A stretch of 22,035 nucleotides of DNA from Actinomycetes bacterium (GTDB lineage: Bacteria > Actinomycetota > Actinomycetes > Propionibacteriales > Propionibacteriaceae). The stretch lies in contig JAEZZG010000051.1 in assembly GCA_023442485.1 (NCBI GenBank), forward strand, positions 1 to 22,035. Reading direction: 5' to 3'. The notes beneath the pieces are model-generated. The model saw only the letters and a list, made by a program, of their open reading frames with translations, had not been told where the DNA came from and ran no database searches. Position 1 is the stretch's first letter. Every line of letters starts with the position of its first letter. Both the position numbers and the translations under genes were made by a program. Below are positions 5,153-12,460 of this stretch, piece after piece.

Positions 5153-6856
5153 CTACCCCACCGATCCAAAATGGGGAGGACGGTCTTCCATGAGCCGTTT
5201 CTCTTCCGGCCCCCACTCGCGATCGCCTCGGGCCACCGATCGGCCACCGTCAGCCAGGCCCAGCGATGTGCAGACCTGGTGGATCAACGAGTGCACCCGG
5301 GCGAAGCCGAGTTTGCGCTGGACGTCGATGTCAATCGACTCCGGCCAGACCTTACCGGCGTCATGGAAGGATGCCTTGACCTCGGCGATGCGCTCCCGCC
5401 CCCAACCTGCGCGGGCTAGTGCGTCGATGATCTCTGCTGGTTGATCGGATGGGCAGGTGGCAACCACGGCCCCAGTCAAAGCGAGAGACACCACCGCACC
5501 CCAGTCACCAGGTAGCCTGACTTGGCCGACAAGACGTGCGGAATCGGCAAACACCCAATCTCCTTCTACGGTGATCTCCTCGGCTTCATCCAGATCGATC
5601 GAGGCTGGGACGCGCTGCTCGAAGGCGGCGATGGTGCGGAAGTACCGGGGGTCAAGGGTGATCAGCGGGAGTGGGTTTTGTGAATTCGCACGGACAAGCT
5701 GGTAGTCGTCGGTGAACTCGAACAAGGATGAGCGCACCAGCATCAGATCTTCGGTGGTCTTGACCGGCAAGAAGCGGTCGCGGCTCACCTCGATCGCCCC
5801 GGCGCGATCAAACACCTCGATGGCCGCCCCCATGGCGGTCTCGATCTGGATCACGTTCGGAGATGACGGATCAGCCGGGTCGACGGTCTTGCGGTTTCGG
5901 ATAAGGGGGAGGCCGAGTACCCCGTCTCGTTCGGTGAGGACGCGATGAAGGTCGTCGAGTCGAATCCACAGCGTATTAGTGTTGAAGAAGCGGTGCCGGT
6001 CAAGGTCCATGAAGAATTCGTGATCATCAGGGGAGGTCTGGGCGAGTTCACGCAACACCCAGCGACCATCTAGCCGTCTGGCGATATGACCACCCTTGCG
6101 GTCCGAGGCAGACCGTCGACACACCTCCATGGCAAAACTCAACCCCGAGTTTGCGAACCATGCCGCGATCTTCCCGGATGGAACCGCACCCAGGTTGTCG
6201 CCATTGGACACCATCACATAGCGGAACCCGTGATCAAGCAATTTCTCGATCACCCCTGACGCCAGAAGAGCCGGGAAGATATCGCCATGACCTGGGGGAC
6301 ACCATTCCAGATTCGGGTTAGCTTCCCAAGAGATCGGAGCCAAGGTATCAGCGTCAAGTTTCGGTTCCGCGCTCTGAACAAAATCCAAAGGCAGCCCATC
6401 AACCTGTAGAGAAGGATATTTATTCAAGAACTCCAAAGAATCGTCGCGGGTACGGAAAGAGTTCATCAACAGCAGCGGGACCTTAGCCCCAGAGCGTTGG
6501 CGCACCGCCAAGACTTGCCGGACGATCAAATCCAAGAAGGTGAGACCGTGACGCACCTCGAGGAGATTCTTGGCCTTGTCCAAACCCATAGACGTGCCCA
6601 GCCCACCGTTGAGCCGAATCACTGCGGTGGCGGAGAGAGCCTCAGCTTCCTCATCGTCACTCACACAAATCTGGTTGACATGGGCCAACTCGGTGACGGG
6701 CTCAATCTCTTCTTCACCAATCAACCCGGTATCGCCGCTTGCTAACAAAGACCAGTAATGCCGGAACACCTCGACGGCGGCATGAGAAATACCGGCCTGA
6801 GTCATTTTCTCCGTGGCGAGGCTGAGGCCTTCTAGAGGCGGGGGCTTCAACGTCAT
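5153..6856 (-). CDS. UTP-glucose-1-phosphate uridylyltransferase, UDPGP (eukaryote-like) family
   Basis: Makes UDP-glucose from UTP and glucose-1-phosphate. The 567-residue protein carries the UDPGP-family nucleotide-binding loop LNGGLGTSMGLDKAK (82-96), the PPGHGDIF motif (187-194), the substrate-site SNGDNLGA (217-224) and the lysine-containing VKTTEDLMLVRS. It belongs to the UGP2-like family and not to the short bacterial GalU family. After the C-terminal beta-helix-like part there are about 90 further residues (AEIIDALARAGWGRERI... onwards) that I do not recognise. The ATG at 6856 is supported by a very good leaderless promoter: CTGACA, 17 bases, TAATCT at -12 to -7. Its 3' end nearly touches that of the SAF gene, with no room for a terminator. 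Confidence 0.88.
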   Translation of the reverse strand: MTLKPPPLEGLSLATEKMTQAGISHAAVEVFRHYWSLLASGDTGLIGEEEIEPVTELAHVNQICVSDDEEAEALSATAVIRLNGGLGTSMGLDKAKNLLEVRHGLTFLDLIVRQVLAVRQRSGAKVPLLLMNSFRTRDDSLEFLNKYPSLQVDGLPLDFVQSAEPKLDADTLAPISWEANPNLEWCPPGHGDIFPALLASGVIEKLLDHGFRYVMVSNGDNLGAVPSGKIAAWFANSGLSFAMEVCRRSASDRKGGHIARRLDGRWVLRELAQTSPDDHEFFMDLDRHRFFNTNTLWIRLDDLHRVLTERDGVLGLPLIRNRKTVDPADPSSPNVIQIETAMGAAIEVFDRAGAIEVSRDRFLPVKTTEDLMLVRSSLFEFTDDYQLVRANSQNPLPLITLDPRYFRTIAAFEQRVPASIDLDEAEEITVEGDWVFADSARLVGQVRLPGDWGAVVSLALTGAVVATCPSDQPAEIIDALARAGWGRERIAEVKASFHDAGKVWPESIDIDVQRKLGFARVHSLIHQVCTSLGLADGGRSVARGDREWGPEEKRLMEDRPPHFGSVG

Positions 6857-6862
6857 GGAGCC

Positions 6863-6891
6863 AGATTAGGGAACCCGAGGTGCTTTGTCAG
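6863..6891 (-). promoter_or_regulatory. Leaderless promoter of the UDP-glucose pyrophosphorylase gene
   Basis: On the minus strand CTGACA (6886-6891) and TAATCT (6863-6868) are 17 bases apart. The -10 ends six bases before the ATG, so transcription should begin at or next to the A of the start codon. No Shine-Dalgarno sequence is present. Confidence 0.7.
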
Positions 6892-6965
6892 ATCATCGGG
6901 CAGATCGCCGATGAAGTTACCTGATCTTGGGCGACGCCCTTCAGCTCGGAAGCGGCCTCATCGAC

Positions 6966-6995
6966 TTGGAAGCGACCCACCCCCTGGACTACCCT
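6966..6995 (+). promoter_or_regulatory. Candidate promoter of tRNA-Arg
   Basis: TTGGAA (6966-6971) and TACCCT (6990-6995) are 18 bases apart. The predicted start near 7002 is about 12 bases before the mature tRNA. Confidence 0.45.
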
Positions 6996-7013
6996 GGGAG
7001 AGGCAACAGCCGA

Positions 7014-7086
7014 GGCCCCGTAGCTCAGTGGATAGAGCAGCGGTTTCCTAAACCGCGTGTCGTAGGTTCGACTCCTATCGGGGTCG
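7014..7086 (+). tRNA. tRNA-Arg (anticodon CCT)
   Basis: A 73-base cloverleaf: acceptor GGCCCCG/CGGGGTC (one G-U pair), D-arm GCTC/GAGC, anticodon stem GCGGT/ACCGC with loop TTCCTAA (anticodon CCT), and T-arm GTAGG-TTCGACT-CCTAT. The discriminator is G and CCA is not encoded. It reads the AGG codon. Confidence 0.95.
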
Positions 7087-7093
7087 CGAAGAG

Positions 7094-7147
7094 TGTGATG
7101 CTTCGTCGCGACGATTGCTTTCATCGCGACGAAGAACAGCGATCACA
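7094..7147 (+). terminator. Long hairpin downstream of tRNA-Arg
   Basis: A perfect 11-base stem CTTCGTCGCGA (7101-7111) / TCGCGACGAAG (7124-7134) is flanked by a further TGTGAT (7094-7099) / ATCACA (7142-7147) pair. It begins 8 bases after the tRNA and has no T-run, so it may act in termination or 3' processing. Confidence 0.45.
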
Positions 7148-7167
7148 GCGGTGGGAGTATCAGCCGC

Positions 7168-7183
7168 CCGAAGCTGGCTTCGG
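7168..7183. terminator. Hairpin downstream of thioredoxin gene
   Basis: CCGAAG (7168-7173) and CTTCGG (7178-7183) form a 6-base stem with a four-base loop, 20 bases past the thioredoxin stop. It lacks a clear T-run on the minus strand and is therefore only a possible terminator. Confidence 0.3.
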
Positions 7184-7203
7184 CTTCATTAGCTCCCCGG
7201 GAG

Positions 7204-7563
7204 TTACTCTTGTTCAGCCGCCTGCTTGGCGACGTCTTCCATATCTAGGTTCTTTACCTGGGCGACGAGATCATCGAGAGCGCCGGCGTTGAGCGCCCCC
7301 GCCTGGCGGAAGACGAGGTAGCCGTCGCGGAAGATCATCAGCGTCGGGATCGACGAAATCTGGAGGGCACCGGCGAGTTCGCGTTCCTGGTCGGTGTCTA
7401 CCTTGGCGAAAACCACGTCTTCGTGACGGTTGGAGGCGTCTTCAAAAACAGGGCCGAAGCGCTGGCAGGGGCCGCACCAGGTTGCCCAGAAATCGATGAT
7501 GACGATTCCGTCTGTCTTGACGATTTCGGAGAACTTGTCTTTGGTCAGGGTGATCGTTGCCAT
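7204..7563 (-). CDS. trxA: Thioredoxin
   Basis: A small cytoplasmic disulfide reductase of 119 residues, normal length for the family with a slightly extended acidic tail. The redox motif W29-C-G-P-C33 is intact within IDFWATWCGPC, and the cis-proline loop SSIPTL (P73) and the following RDG turn are present. The ATG at 7563 is preceded by the strong Shine-Dalgarno sequence AGGAAGGAAA, nine or so bases upstream. A -10 candidate TACAAT (7608-7613, minus strand) would give a leader of about 38 bases. It stands between the SAM methyltransferase gene and tRNA-Arg, and no thioredoxin reductase is in the window. Many actinobacteria carry several thioredoxins, so the exact paralogue is uncertain. Confidence 0.93.
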   Translation of the reverse strand: MATITLTKDKFSEIVKTDGIVIIDFWATWCGPCQRFGPVFEDASNRHEDVVFAKVDTDQERELAGALQISSIPTLMIFRDGYLVFRQAGALNAGALDDLVAQVKNLDMEDVAKQAAEQE

Positions 7564-7607
7564 AAAGTCGTTTCCTTCCTCTTCGACAACGGATAGAACC
7601 AGAGGAG

Positions 7608-7613
7608 ATTGTA
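7608..7613 (-). promoter_or_regulatory. -10 element upstream of thioredoxin
   Basis: TACAAT on the minus strand lies in an AT-rich patch unlike its surroundings, 45 bases upstream of the thioredoxin ATG. It is a one-mismatch match to TATAAT. No good -35 is visible. Confidence 0.4.
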
Positions 7614-7628
7614 AAATATTCCACTACC

Positions 7629-8414
7629 TTAGGGGCCGCTGGGTGTCGTCGAGAGCGACGGAACCGCCAGCACTCGGCGAATCATCAGAGGCACCGAAAA
7701 ACTTTCGTCCTTTTCTGCTTGAGAGAGCAACCAGTCCACCCCTGAGTCGAGGCGCTTGACATCGTCGGCCAGCAGACCCGCAGAAGTCAGGAACAGCTCG
7801 GCCTCGGCGCGGGTGTGGATCGGGAATCGATAGAGCTCTCGACCGTCCTCGACGACGTCGAACCCGGCCTCAGGGAGCAGACGCGAGACAGCGTGGCGGC
7901 GGAACTTACTCAACTGGGGAGGCTTGCGTAAGATCACCGACATCTTGCCGATCCACGCAGCATCTTGCCTAGTCAAACCCCACACAATCGGGAAAAGCGC
8001 AGCCAGCATCCCGTCTGGTTTGAGTACCCGCGACACCTCGGCGAGTAGGTGGGTTGATGATTCATGGCTAGCTAGACCGGTGGAGGCAACCACGACGTCG
8101 AAGGTGTCATCTGTCCAGGCCAATCTCTCGTCCCGATCGACATCAACCTGATCCACGAGACGTCCCGGACGCTGCAAGGCCTCGGCCACCTGAGTCGAGA
8201 CACACCCGACGTCGAGAATCCTGCCCGCCTCATCCGACACTGCCCGCGCCAGCCACAGATACGGCGATTCTCCCCCGCTGGTTGCCAGGGACATCACCTC
8301 GTCGGTTGCTGTCGCTGAGGCAGTGTGAAAATCGTTGAGGGCCCTAAACAGCGACCTCAACGAGGAGAAAACCTGCTCCTCGACTCGGCCTATCACACTG
8401 CGTCGAAATCCCAT
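7629..8414 (-). CDS. Class I SAM-dependent methyltransferase
   Basis: A 261-residue protein with the SAM-binding motif I RILDVGCVSTQVAEAL (65-80), motif III-like FDVVVAST and the post-motif SRVLKPDGML typical of class I methyltransferases of the Methyltransf_11 type. The substrate is not evident. The frame stays open upstream into the ideR gene (to 8528), but the ATG at 8414 with AGGG seven bases before it is preferred. This leaves 37 bases after the ideR stop, so it is probably co-transcribed with ideR. A regulatory link with iron is conceivable but not shown by the sequence. Confidence 0.75.
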   Translation of the reverse strand: MGFRRSVIGRVEEQVFSSLRSLFRALNDFHTASATATDEVMSLATSGGESPYLWLARAVSDEAGRILDVGCVSTQVAEALQRPGRLVDQVDVDRDERLAWTDDTFDVVVASTGLASHESSTHLLAEVSRVLKPDGMLAALFPIVWGLTRQDAAWIGKMSVILRKPPQLSKFRRHAVSRLLPEAGFDVVEDGRELYRFPIHTRAEAELFLTSAGLLADDVKRLDSGVDWLLSQAEKDESFSVPLMIRRVLAVPSLSTTPSGP

Positions 8415-8451
8415 ACAGCGCCCTGCAATCTCGGTGTTTCCAGCCTGCACC

Positions 8452-9201
8452 CTAGGCGCCGGGCTCGCTGTTGGATTGGGCAGCCTTGGCTGGCTCAGCA
8501 ACGAATAGGGAGTTCGCAACGACGTCATCGACGACGCATCCTCGGCCCTCGACGAACTTCAACGAGTATTCATCCCCGTTGGCACTGATCACGACCGTCG
8601 CGCCCGGACGAAGACCGACCTCGGCCAGAGAGGTCAGCAAGCGGGAGTCAGCCTGGAGATGTTCAGAAATGCGCTTGACCTCAACCGTGACCGGGCCTCG
8701 ATGAGTCTCTAAGAATTGAGGGATCGGTTGGCAGCCGCGAGAGAAGATTTCGCCGGGGTGATGTGGCCCCACCGGGCTGCCGTTGCGCAGTGCATCGAGG
8801 CCGGGGGTGGGGTTGCCGTAAGGCGAGAAATTCGGGTCATCAACGATCTCCATCAAGCGGGCCTCGACTTGTTCGGAGACGACGTGTTCCCAGCGGCAGG
8901 CTTCTCCATGAAGCTGGTGCCATTCCAGCCCGATCACTTGGTCGAGGAGCAGCTCGACAAGGCGATGTTTGCGCATCACCGCCGAGGCTAAGGCCCAGCC
9001 ATAGTCGGTCAGCTTGATCCGACGTTCATTGTCGAGGGTGAGCAACCCGTCACGCTCCATACGCGCGATTGTCTGCGACACCGTCGGGCCGGATTGATGC
9101 AACCTTTCCGTGATTCGGGCGCGCATCGCCGGAATCCCCTCTTCGTACAATTCATAGATCGTCCGAAGATACATCTCGGTGGTGTCAATCAAATCACTCA
9201 T
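8452..9201 (-). CDS. ideR: Iron-dependent repressor IdeR/DtxR
   Basis: A metal-activated transcriptional repressor of iron uptake and storage genes, 249 residues. The N-terminal winged helix (1-70) contains QSGPTVSQTIARMERDG, identical in pattern to DtxR. Every metal ligand of the DtxR family is in register: M10, C102, E105, H106 for the primary site and H79, E83, H98 for the ancillary site. The dimerisation domain continues through SPYGNPTPGLDAL, and a C-terminal SH3-like (FeoA) domain (about 165-235) is present, so it is the full-length three-domain form. The ATG at 9201 has GAGG seven bases upstream. It is divergent from serC across about 120 bases. No good IdeR box was found in that gap, so autoregulation is not supported. 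Confidence 0.93.
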   Translation of the reverse strand: MSDLIDTTEMYLRTIYELYEEGIPAMRARITERLHQSGPTVSQTIARMERDGLLTLDNERRIKLTDYGWALASAVMRKHRLVELLLDQVIGLEWHQLHGEACRWEHVVSEQVEARLMEIVDDPNFSPYGNPTPGLDALRNGSPVGPHHPGEIFSRGCQPIPQFLETHRGPVTVEVKRISEHLQADSRLLTSLAEVGLRPGATVVISANGDEYSLKFVEGRGCVVDDVVANSLFVAEPAKAAQSNSEPGA

Positions 9202-9319
9202 TGTTCAACCTCGGTCTACCTCCGCGCATCGTCAAGGATCTCAATCTCGACGACGTGCCCCTGACTACTCTGTGGACATTGCTCGACGTCACTCAGCTAA
9301 CAGTGGAAGAATCGACTGC

Positions 9320-10534
9320 GTGACTGACTTGCAAATCCCCGTTGATCTTCTTCCCGCAGACGGACACTTCGGGTCCGGACCTGCCAAGGTCCGACGCGAT
9401 GCACTACTCGAACTCAGCTCACAGACCACTGTAATGGGTTCGTCTCACCGCCAAGAGCCGGTGAAGAAGATTGTCTCTGAAATCAAGCATCTTTTATCCA
9501 CATTGTATTCCCTGCCCGAAGGATATGAGATCGGTATAGGAAACGGTGGATCAACCTTGATGTGGGACGCGCTCGTGTGCTCTTTCATCGCTGAACGCTC
9601 CATCCACGGGGTATGCGGAGAATTCTCCCGCAAGTTTGCCACCGCCGCCTCGAAGGCACCCTTCCTGCAAGAGCCAATCATCGTTGAATCACCTCCCGGG
9701 TCCATCTCCGTTCCGGGATTGACAGCCACGGCTCAACCAGGCCAAACCGCAGAGGGTACGGCACCGATGACGGACGGCTCAACCGACCCAGCCCCCTCAG
9801 TGACGGAGATTGGGCCCGTCGATACTGCAGCCTGGGTCCACAACGAGACCTCCACCGGGGTAATCTGCCCGATTCACCGCCCCACCGACCCGTCCCTAGC
9901 CAACGCGCTGGTCGCAATCGACGCCACCTCGGCGGCAGGGGGCATCGCCGCCGACATCAGCCAAACTGATGTTTACTACTTCGCGCCACAGAAGAACTTC
10001 TCATCCGACGGCGGGCTGTGGGTGGCCTTCTTCTCTCCGGCAGCAATCGAGCGAATCAAGACGGTGTGCCATTCCGGCAGATGGATTCCCGACATGCTCA
10101 ACCTCGACATCGCCTTGGCTAACTCACGCAAGGACCAAACCCTCAATACCCCTGCCCTAGCCACCTTGATGTTGTTGGCAAATCAGCTTCGTTGGATCAA
10201 CGACCACGGCGGTATGGAGTTCATCACCTCCCGCACCTTGGCCTCGACCAATCTGATCTACGACTGGGCGCAGCGTTCAGATTACGCATCCTGTTTCGTC
10301 AAGAACCCCCAATGGCGTTCACCTGTTGTCGCCACCATCGATCTCGACGAGAGGATTGACGCTAACACGCTGATCTCCGTCTTGCGTGCCAACGGAATTC
10401 TCGACGTCAACCCCTATCGTTCCCTGGGACGCAACCAGCTCAGGATCGGCGCTTACGTCTCAGTCGATCCGGCAGACGTTGCACAACTGTTGCGTTGTAT
10501 TGATTGGGTCGCGGAGAGGATCAGCCTCACATAG
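9320..10534 (+). CDS. serC: Phosphoserine aminotransferase
   Basis: A PLP enzyme of serine biosynthesis (3-phosphohydroxypyruvate to phosphoserine) that also acts in pyridoxine synthesis in some bacteria. The actinobacterial SerC N-terminus is clear: IPVDLLPADGHFGSGPAKVR (6-25). The catalytic lysine is K225 in YYFAPQKNF, preceded by DATSAAGG (201-208), and HNETSTG (174-180) contacts the cofactor region. The 404 residues exceed the usual length of about 370. The difference lies mainly in a Thr/Pro/Gly-rich insertion around 135-165. The GTG at 9320 is preferred, with GGAAGA nine bases upstream; an open frame extends to 9179 inside ideR. It ends convergently with an 8-base overlap into the next gene. 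Confidence 0.9.
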   Translation: MTDLQIPVDLLPADGHFGSGPAKVRRDALLELSSQTTVMGSSHRQEPVKKIVSEIKHLLSTLYSLPEGYEIGIGNGGSTLMWDALVCSFIAERSIHGVCGEFSRKFATAASKAPFLQEPIIVESPPGSISVPGLTATAQPGQTAEGTAPMTDGSTDPAPSVTEIGPVDTAAWVHNETSTGVICPIHRPTDPSLANALVAIDATSAAGGIAADISQTDVYYFAPQKNFSSDGGLWVAFFSPAAIERIKTVCHSGRWIPDMLNLDIALANSRKDQTLNTPALATLMLLANQLRWINDHGGMEFITSRTLASTNLIYDWAQRSDYASCFVKNPQWRSPVVATIDLDERIDANTLISVLRANGILDVNPYRSLGRNQLRIGAYVSVDPADVAQLLRCIDWVAERISLT

Positions 10535-11612
10535 CCCGACGCGCCGGGCGTCCTCGCGGATGGGTGATGAACACGAAGGTACCGGCGATCAACGACACCA
10601 ACACCGCCGCAGCGATGGCCAGCCTTGTCCCCCACGTCTTACCCGGAGAGATGGTTTCTACGTCGACATTCGCGTCGGTTTCGGTTTCGTCATTAGCGCC
10701 CTGACCGTCGCCACTTTCGGTGTCGGCGGTCTGAGACTCTGCCGCAGATGGGCTCGCGTTCGGATCAGACGAAGGTGGCGTCGAAGGCGGGGCACCGACG
10801 TCACTGAGAGACTTCGGCAAGTCGACCGCAGTGAGCTGCGCGTGGGCCTTGTTGTCCACCACGATCAGCGAACCGGTCTTGCCGAGCTGACCGGTCACCG
10901 CCTCCCCAGAATCGTAGGCCGGCAGCTTCGCCGAGGCTTTCTTCTGGAAAGAAAAAGCGTCAACCACAAAGACCGAGTTGTAGGTGCGCATCACCATCGA
11001 GTCCGCACCGACGAAGGTGGCGTCTGTCACCCAAGACGGGGCGGATGCGACCTTGACGAGAGTGTTCACTTTGCCCTCAGATAACTGCTCGACTGGACGC
11101 GCAGACCGATAGATCGAGGCGTTGTCGCCCTTGGTAACGAAGTAGAGGTTGTGCCTGGGGGTGATCATCATGGCGGCGGCGTCGTGGGCCGAGTCCGGGT
11201 ATTTGAACTTCCACTCGGTCACCGTTGCCGAGCCGTCATTGAGCGATTTCGGACGGTACACGCTGATGTGGTCACGGTTGGCCGCCGGGTCACCGATGTC
11301 TCCGATGAACAACATCGAATCGATATAGGCCAAGGCCTCGACGGCGGTCACGCTAGCCTGGTAAGTGACGGTGCGTTTCGTCTGACCCGAGGCAGGGTCG
11401 ACACCATACACCTTGGCCTCGGAGCGGTTCGTCACCCAATACAGACTAAGCTCGCTATCGGCGGCGATGCCGACCGGGGTGCTGATGGACGAATCCGACA
11501 CCTCAATCATGGGAGCAGCACTAGCTGAGACCGGAAGAACAGCGGCGCTAGCCATCAACACGGCAACCACGACGAGCCTAATCCACGCAGTCAGCGCTGC
11601 TTTCGTCCCCAT
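10527..11612 (-). CDS. Secreted, C-terminally membrane-anchored beta-propeller-like protein
   Basis: A 361-residue protein with a signal peptide (about 1-33, ending VSASA-AP), a globular part of repeated beta-strand blades, an acidic Ser/Pro/Glu linker (about 265-320), a TM helix (about 327-350) and a short basic tail (RGRPARRAM). The blade-like stretches (GIAADSELSLYWVTNRSEAKVYGVD, ALAYIDSMLFIGDIGD, ITPRHNLYFVTKGDNASIY) resemble NHL/SMP-type propellers. I cannot assign a ligand. This architecture puts the propeller outside the cell and the tail in the cytoplasm. The ATG at 11612 is used rather than the TTG two codons upstream. It overlaps the convergent serC end by eight bases. Confidence 0.72.
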   Translation of the reverse strand: MGTKAALTAWIRLVVVAVLMASAAVLPVSASAAPMIEVSDSSISTPVGIAADSELSLYWVTNRSEAKVYGVDPASGQTKRTVTYQASVTAVEALAYIDSMLFIGDIGDPAANRDHISVYRPKSLNDGSATVTEWKFKYPDSAHDAAAMMITPRHNLYFVTKGDNASIYRSARPVEQLSEGKVNTLVKVASAPSWVTDATFVGADSMVMRTYNSVFVVDAFSFQKKASAKLPAYDSGEAVTGQLGKTGSLIVVDNKAHAQLTAVDLPKSLSDVGAPPSTPPSSDPNASPSAAESQTADTESGDGQGANDETETDANVDVETISPGKTWGTRLAIAAAVLVSLIAGTFVFITHPRGRPARRAM

Positions 11613-11691
11613 AGTCAATCTTCTTCCGTAATCGTGTGACCTGTAGACGCACTAAATCAACAAGACAGTATCTCGCACCGGGAAAACAGAC

Positions 11692-11697
11692 TACATT
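11692..11697 (+). promoter_or_regulatory. -10 element of a leaderless gene
   Basis: TACATT lies at -12 to -7 of the ATG at 11704 but directly abuts the ATG at 11698, which therefore could not be on the transcript. This decides the start of the following gene. Confidence 0.5.
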
Positions 11698-11703
11698 ATG
11701 GGC

Positions 11704-12369
11704 ATGGAGCAGGTCAGTCTTTTCGCACTTGGCATTGACCGTGTCCGAGACATTTTTTCAGGACGCGACGACCTATCTCGCCACCTTCGAGACGTAGCCA
11801 TCGAGCATTTCTGCGCAAAGAAGTCCCGCAAACGGCTTCCCCTGATCCAACGCCTCGGGCCCTTGTCGCGCCGCCCTGCCTACGGAAGCCTCGGCAACGA
11901 TCCCGTCAACGCCGACGTTGACGATCTCCTAGCGGGCCGGTTCATCGAACCCTCGCGACTCGACATGTGCTGGCGAATCCTGCTCGTCTGGATGTCCGAT
12001 CTATCCTACGGACACGTCACGGTGCCGATGGGATTCAACGAACTCGACGCCATCGACTTCGATCTCGCCCGTGCCGGTCTTGCCGCCGAATACTCTTTGG
12101 GTTCGCTATTCAACCGCAACCCCCTGATTCCGATTCGCCCAGGTGCAGGCATGAGAGTTGGCTACGCCCGCCATGCAGGATGCGTCGAGATGACTCATCA
12201 ACTCGGTGCGGCACTCTCTCGTCTCGACGAGATTGATCCACCGTCAAGGGTCGATTCATCGTCGGCAGTAACGATCCGCGAATTCCTGTCCCACCTTCCA
12301 GAGTGGGCCGCTATTGCACGAGACAGCGGCGACTATCTCCCAGACGTCTTCGCCGTCGCTCACGGATAA
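11704..12369 (+). CDS. Conserved-looking hypothetical protein, unrecognised
   Basis: A 221-residue soluble protein without signal peptide or TM helix. The N-terminus MEQVSLFALGIDRVRDIFSGRDDL has the look of the small actinobacterial proteins beginning with a 'xxYALDxxRVRxxxGS' segment, but I cannot name a family. A basic stretch (AKKSRKRLPLIQRLGPLSRRP) follows, and the C-terminal third contains REFLSHLPEWAAIARDSGDYLPDVFAV. Such proteins are sometimes encoded near toxin/immunity loci, but nothing nearby supports that here. The ATG at 11704 is chosen over 11698 because TACATT is at the right leaderless distance for the second ATG only. It is convergent with the purine permease and flanked by a hairpin. 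Confidence 0.65.
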   Translation: MEQVSLFALGIDRVRDIFSGRDDLSRHLRDVAIEHFCAKKSRKRLPLIQRLGPLSRRPAYGSLGNDPVNADVDDLLAGRFIEPSRLDMCWRILLVWMSDLSYGHVTVPMGFNELDAIDFDLARAGLAAEYSLGSLFNRNPLIPIRPGAGMRVGYARHAGCVEMTHQLGAALSRLDEIDPPSRVDSSSAVTIREFLSHLPEWAAIARDSGDYLPDVFAVAHG

Positions 12370-12372
12370 AGC

Positions 12373-12445
12373 ATCGGGCCAGACCTGGCGTCCAAGACGC
12401 AAGAATCTGACCCGATCACAGCTACCGCGATTAGTTGCGGGAGCT
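12373..12445. terminator. Terminator region between convergent genes
   Basis: ATCGGGCCAGA (12373-12383) pairs with TCTGACCCGAT (12406-12416) with one mismatch or wobble, and encloses a small GCGTC-CAA-GACGC hairpin. A second imperfect hairpin AGCTACCGC (12420-12428) / GCGGGAGCT (12437-12445) follows. There are no long T-runs. The position between two convergent stops suggests bidirectional termination. Confidence 0.5.
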
Positions 12446-12460
12446 ATCTGGTGCCGTCGG

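Noticed and set aside
10386..11084. A 232-codon plus-strand frame
   Set aside because: Starts within serC and runs antisense to the propeller protein. No recognisable domain.
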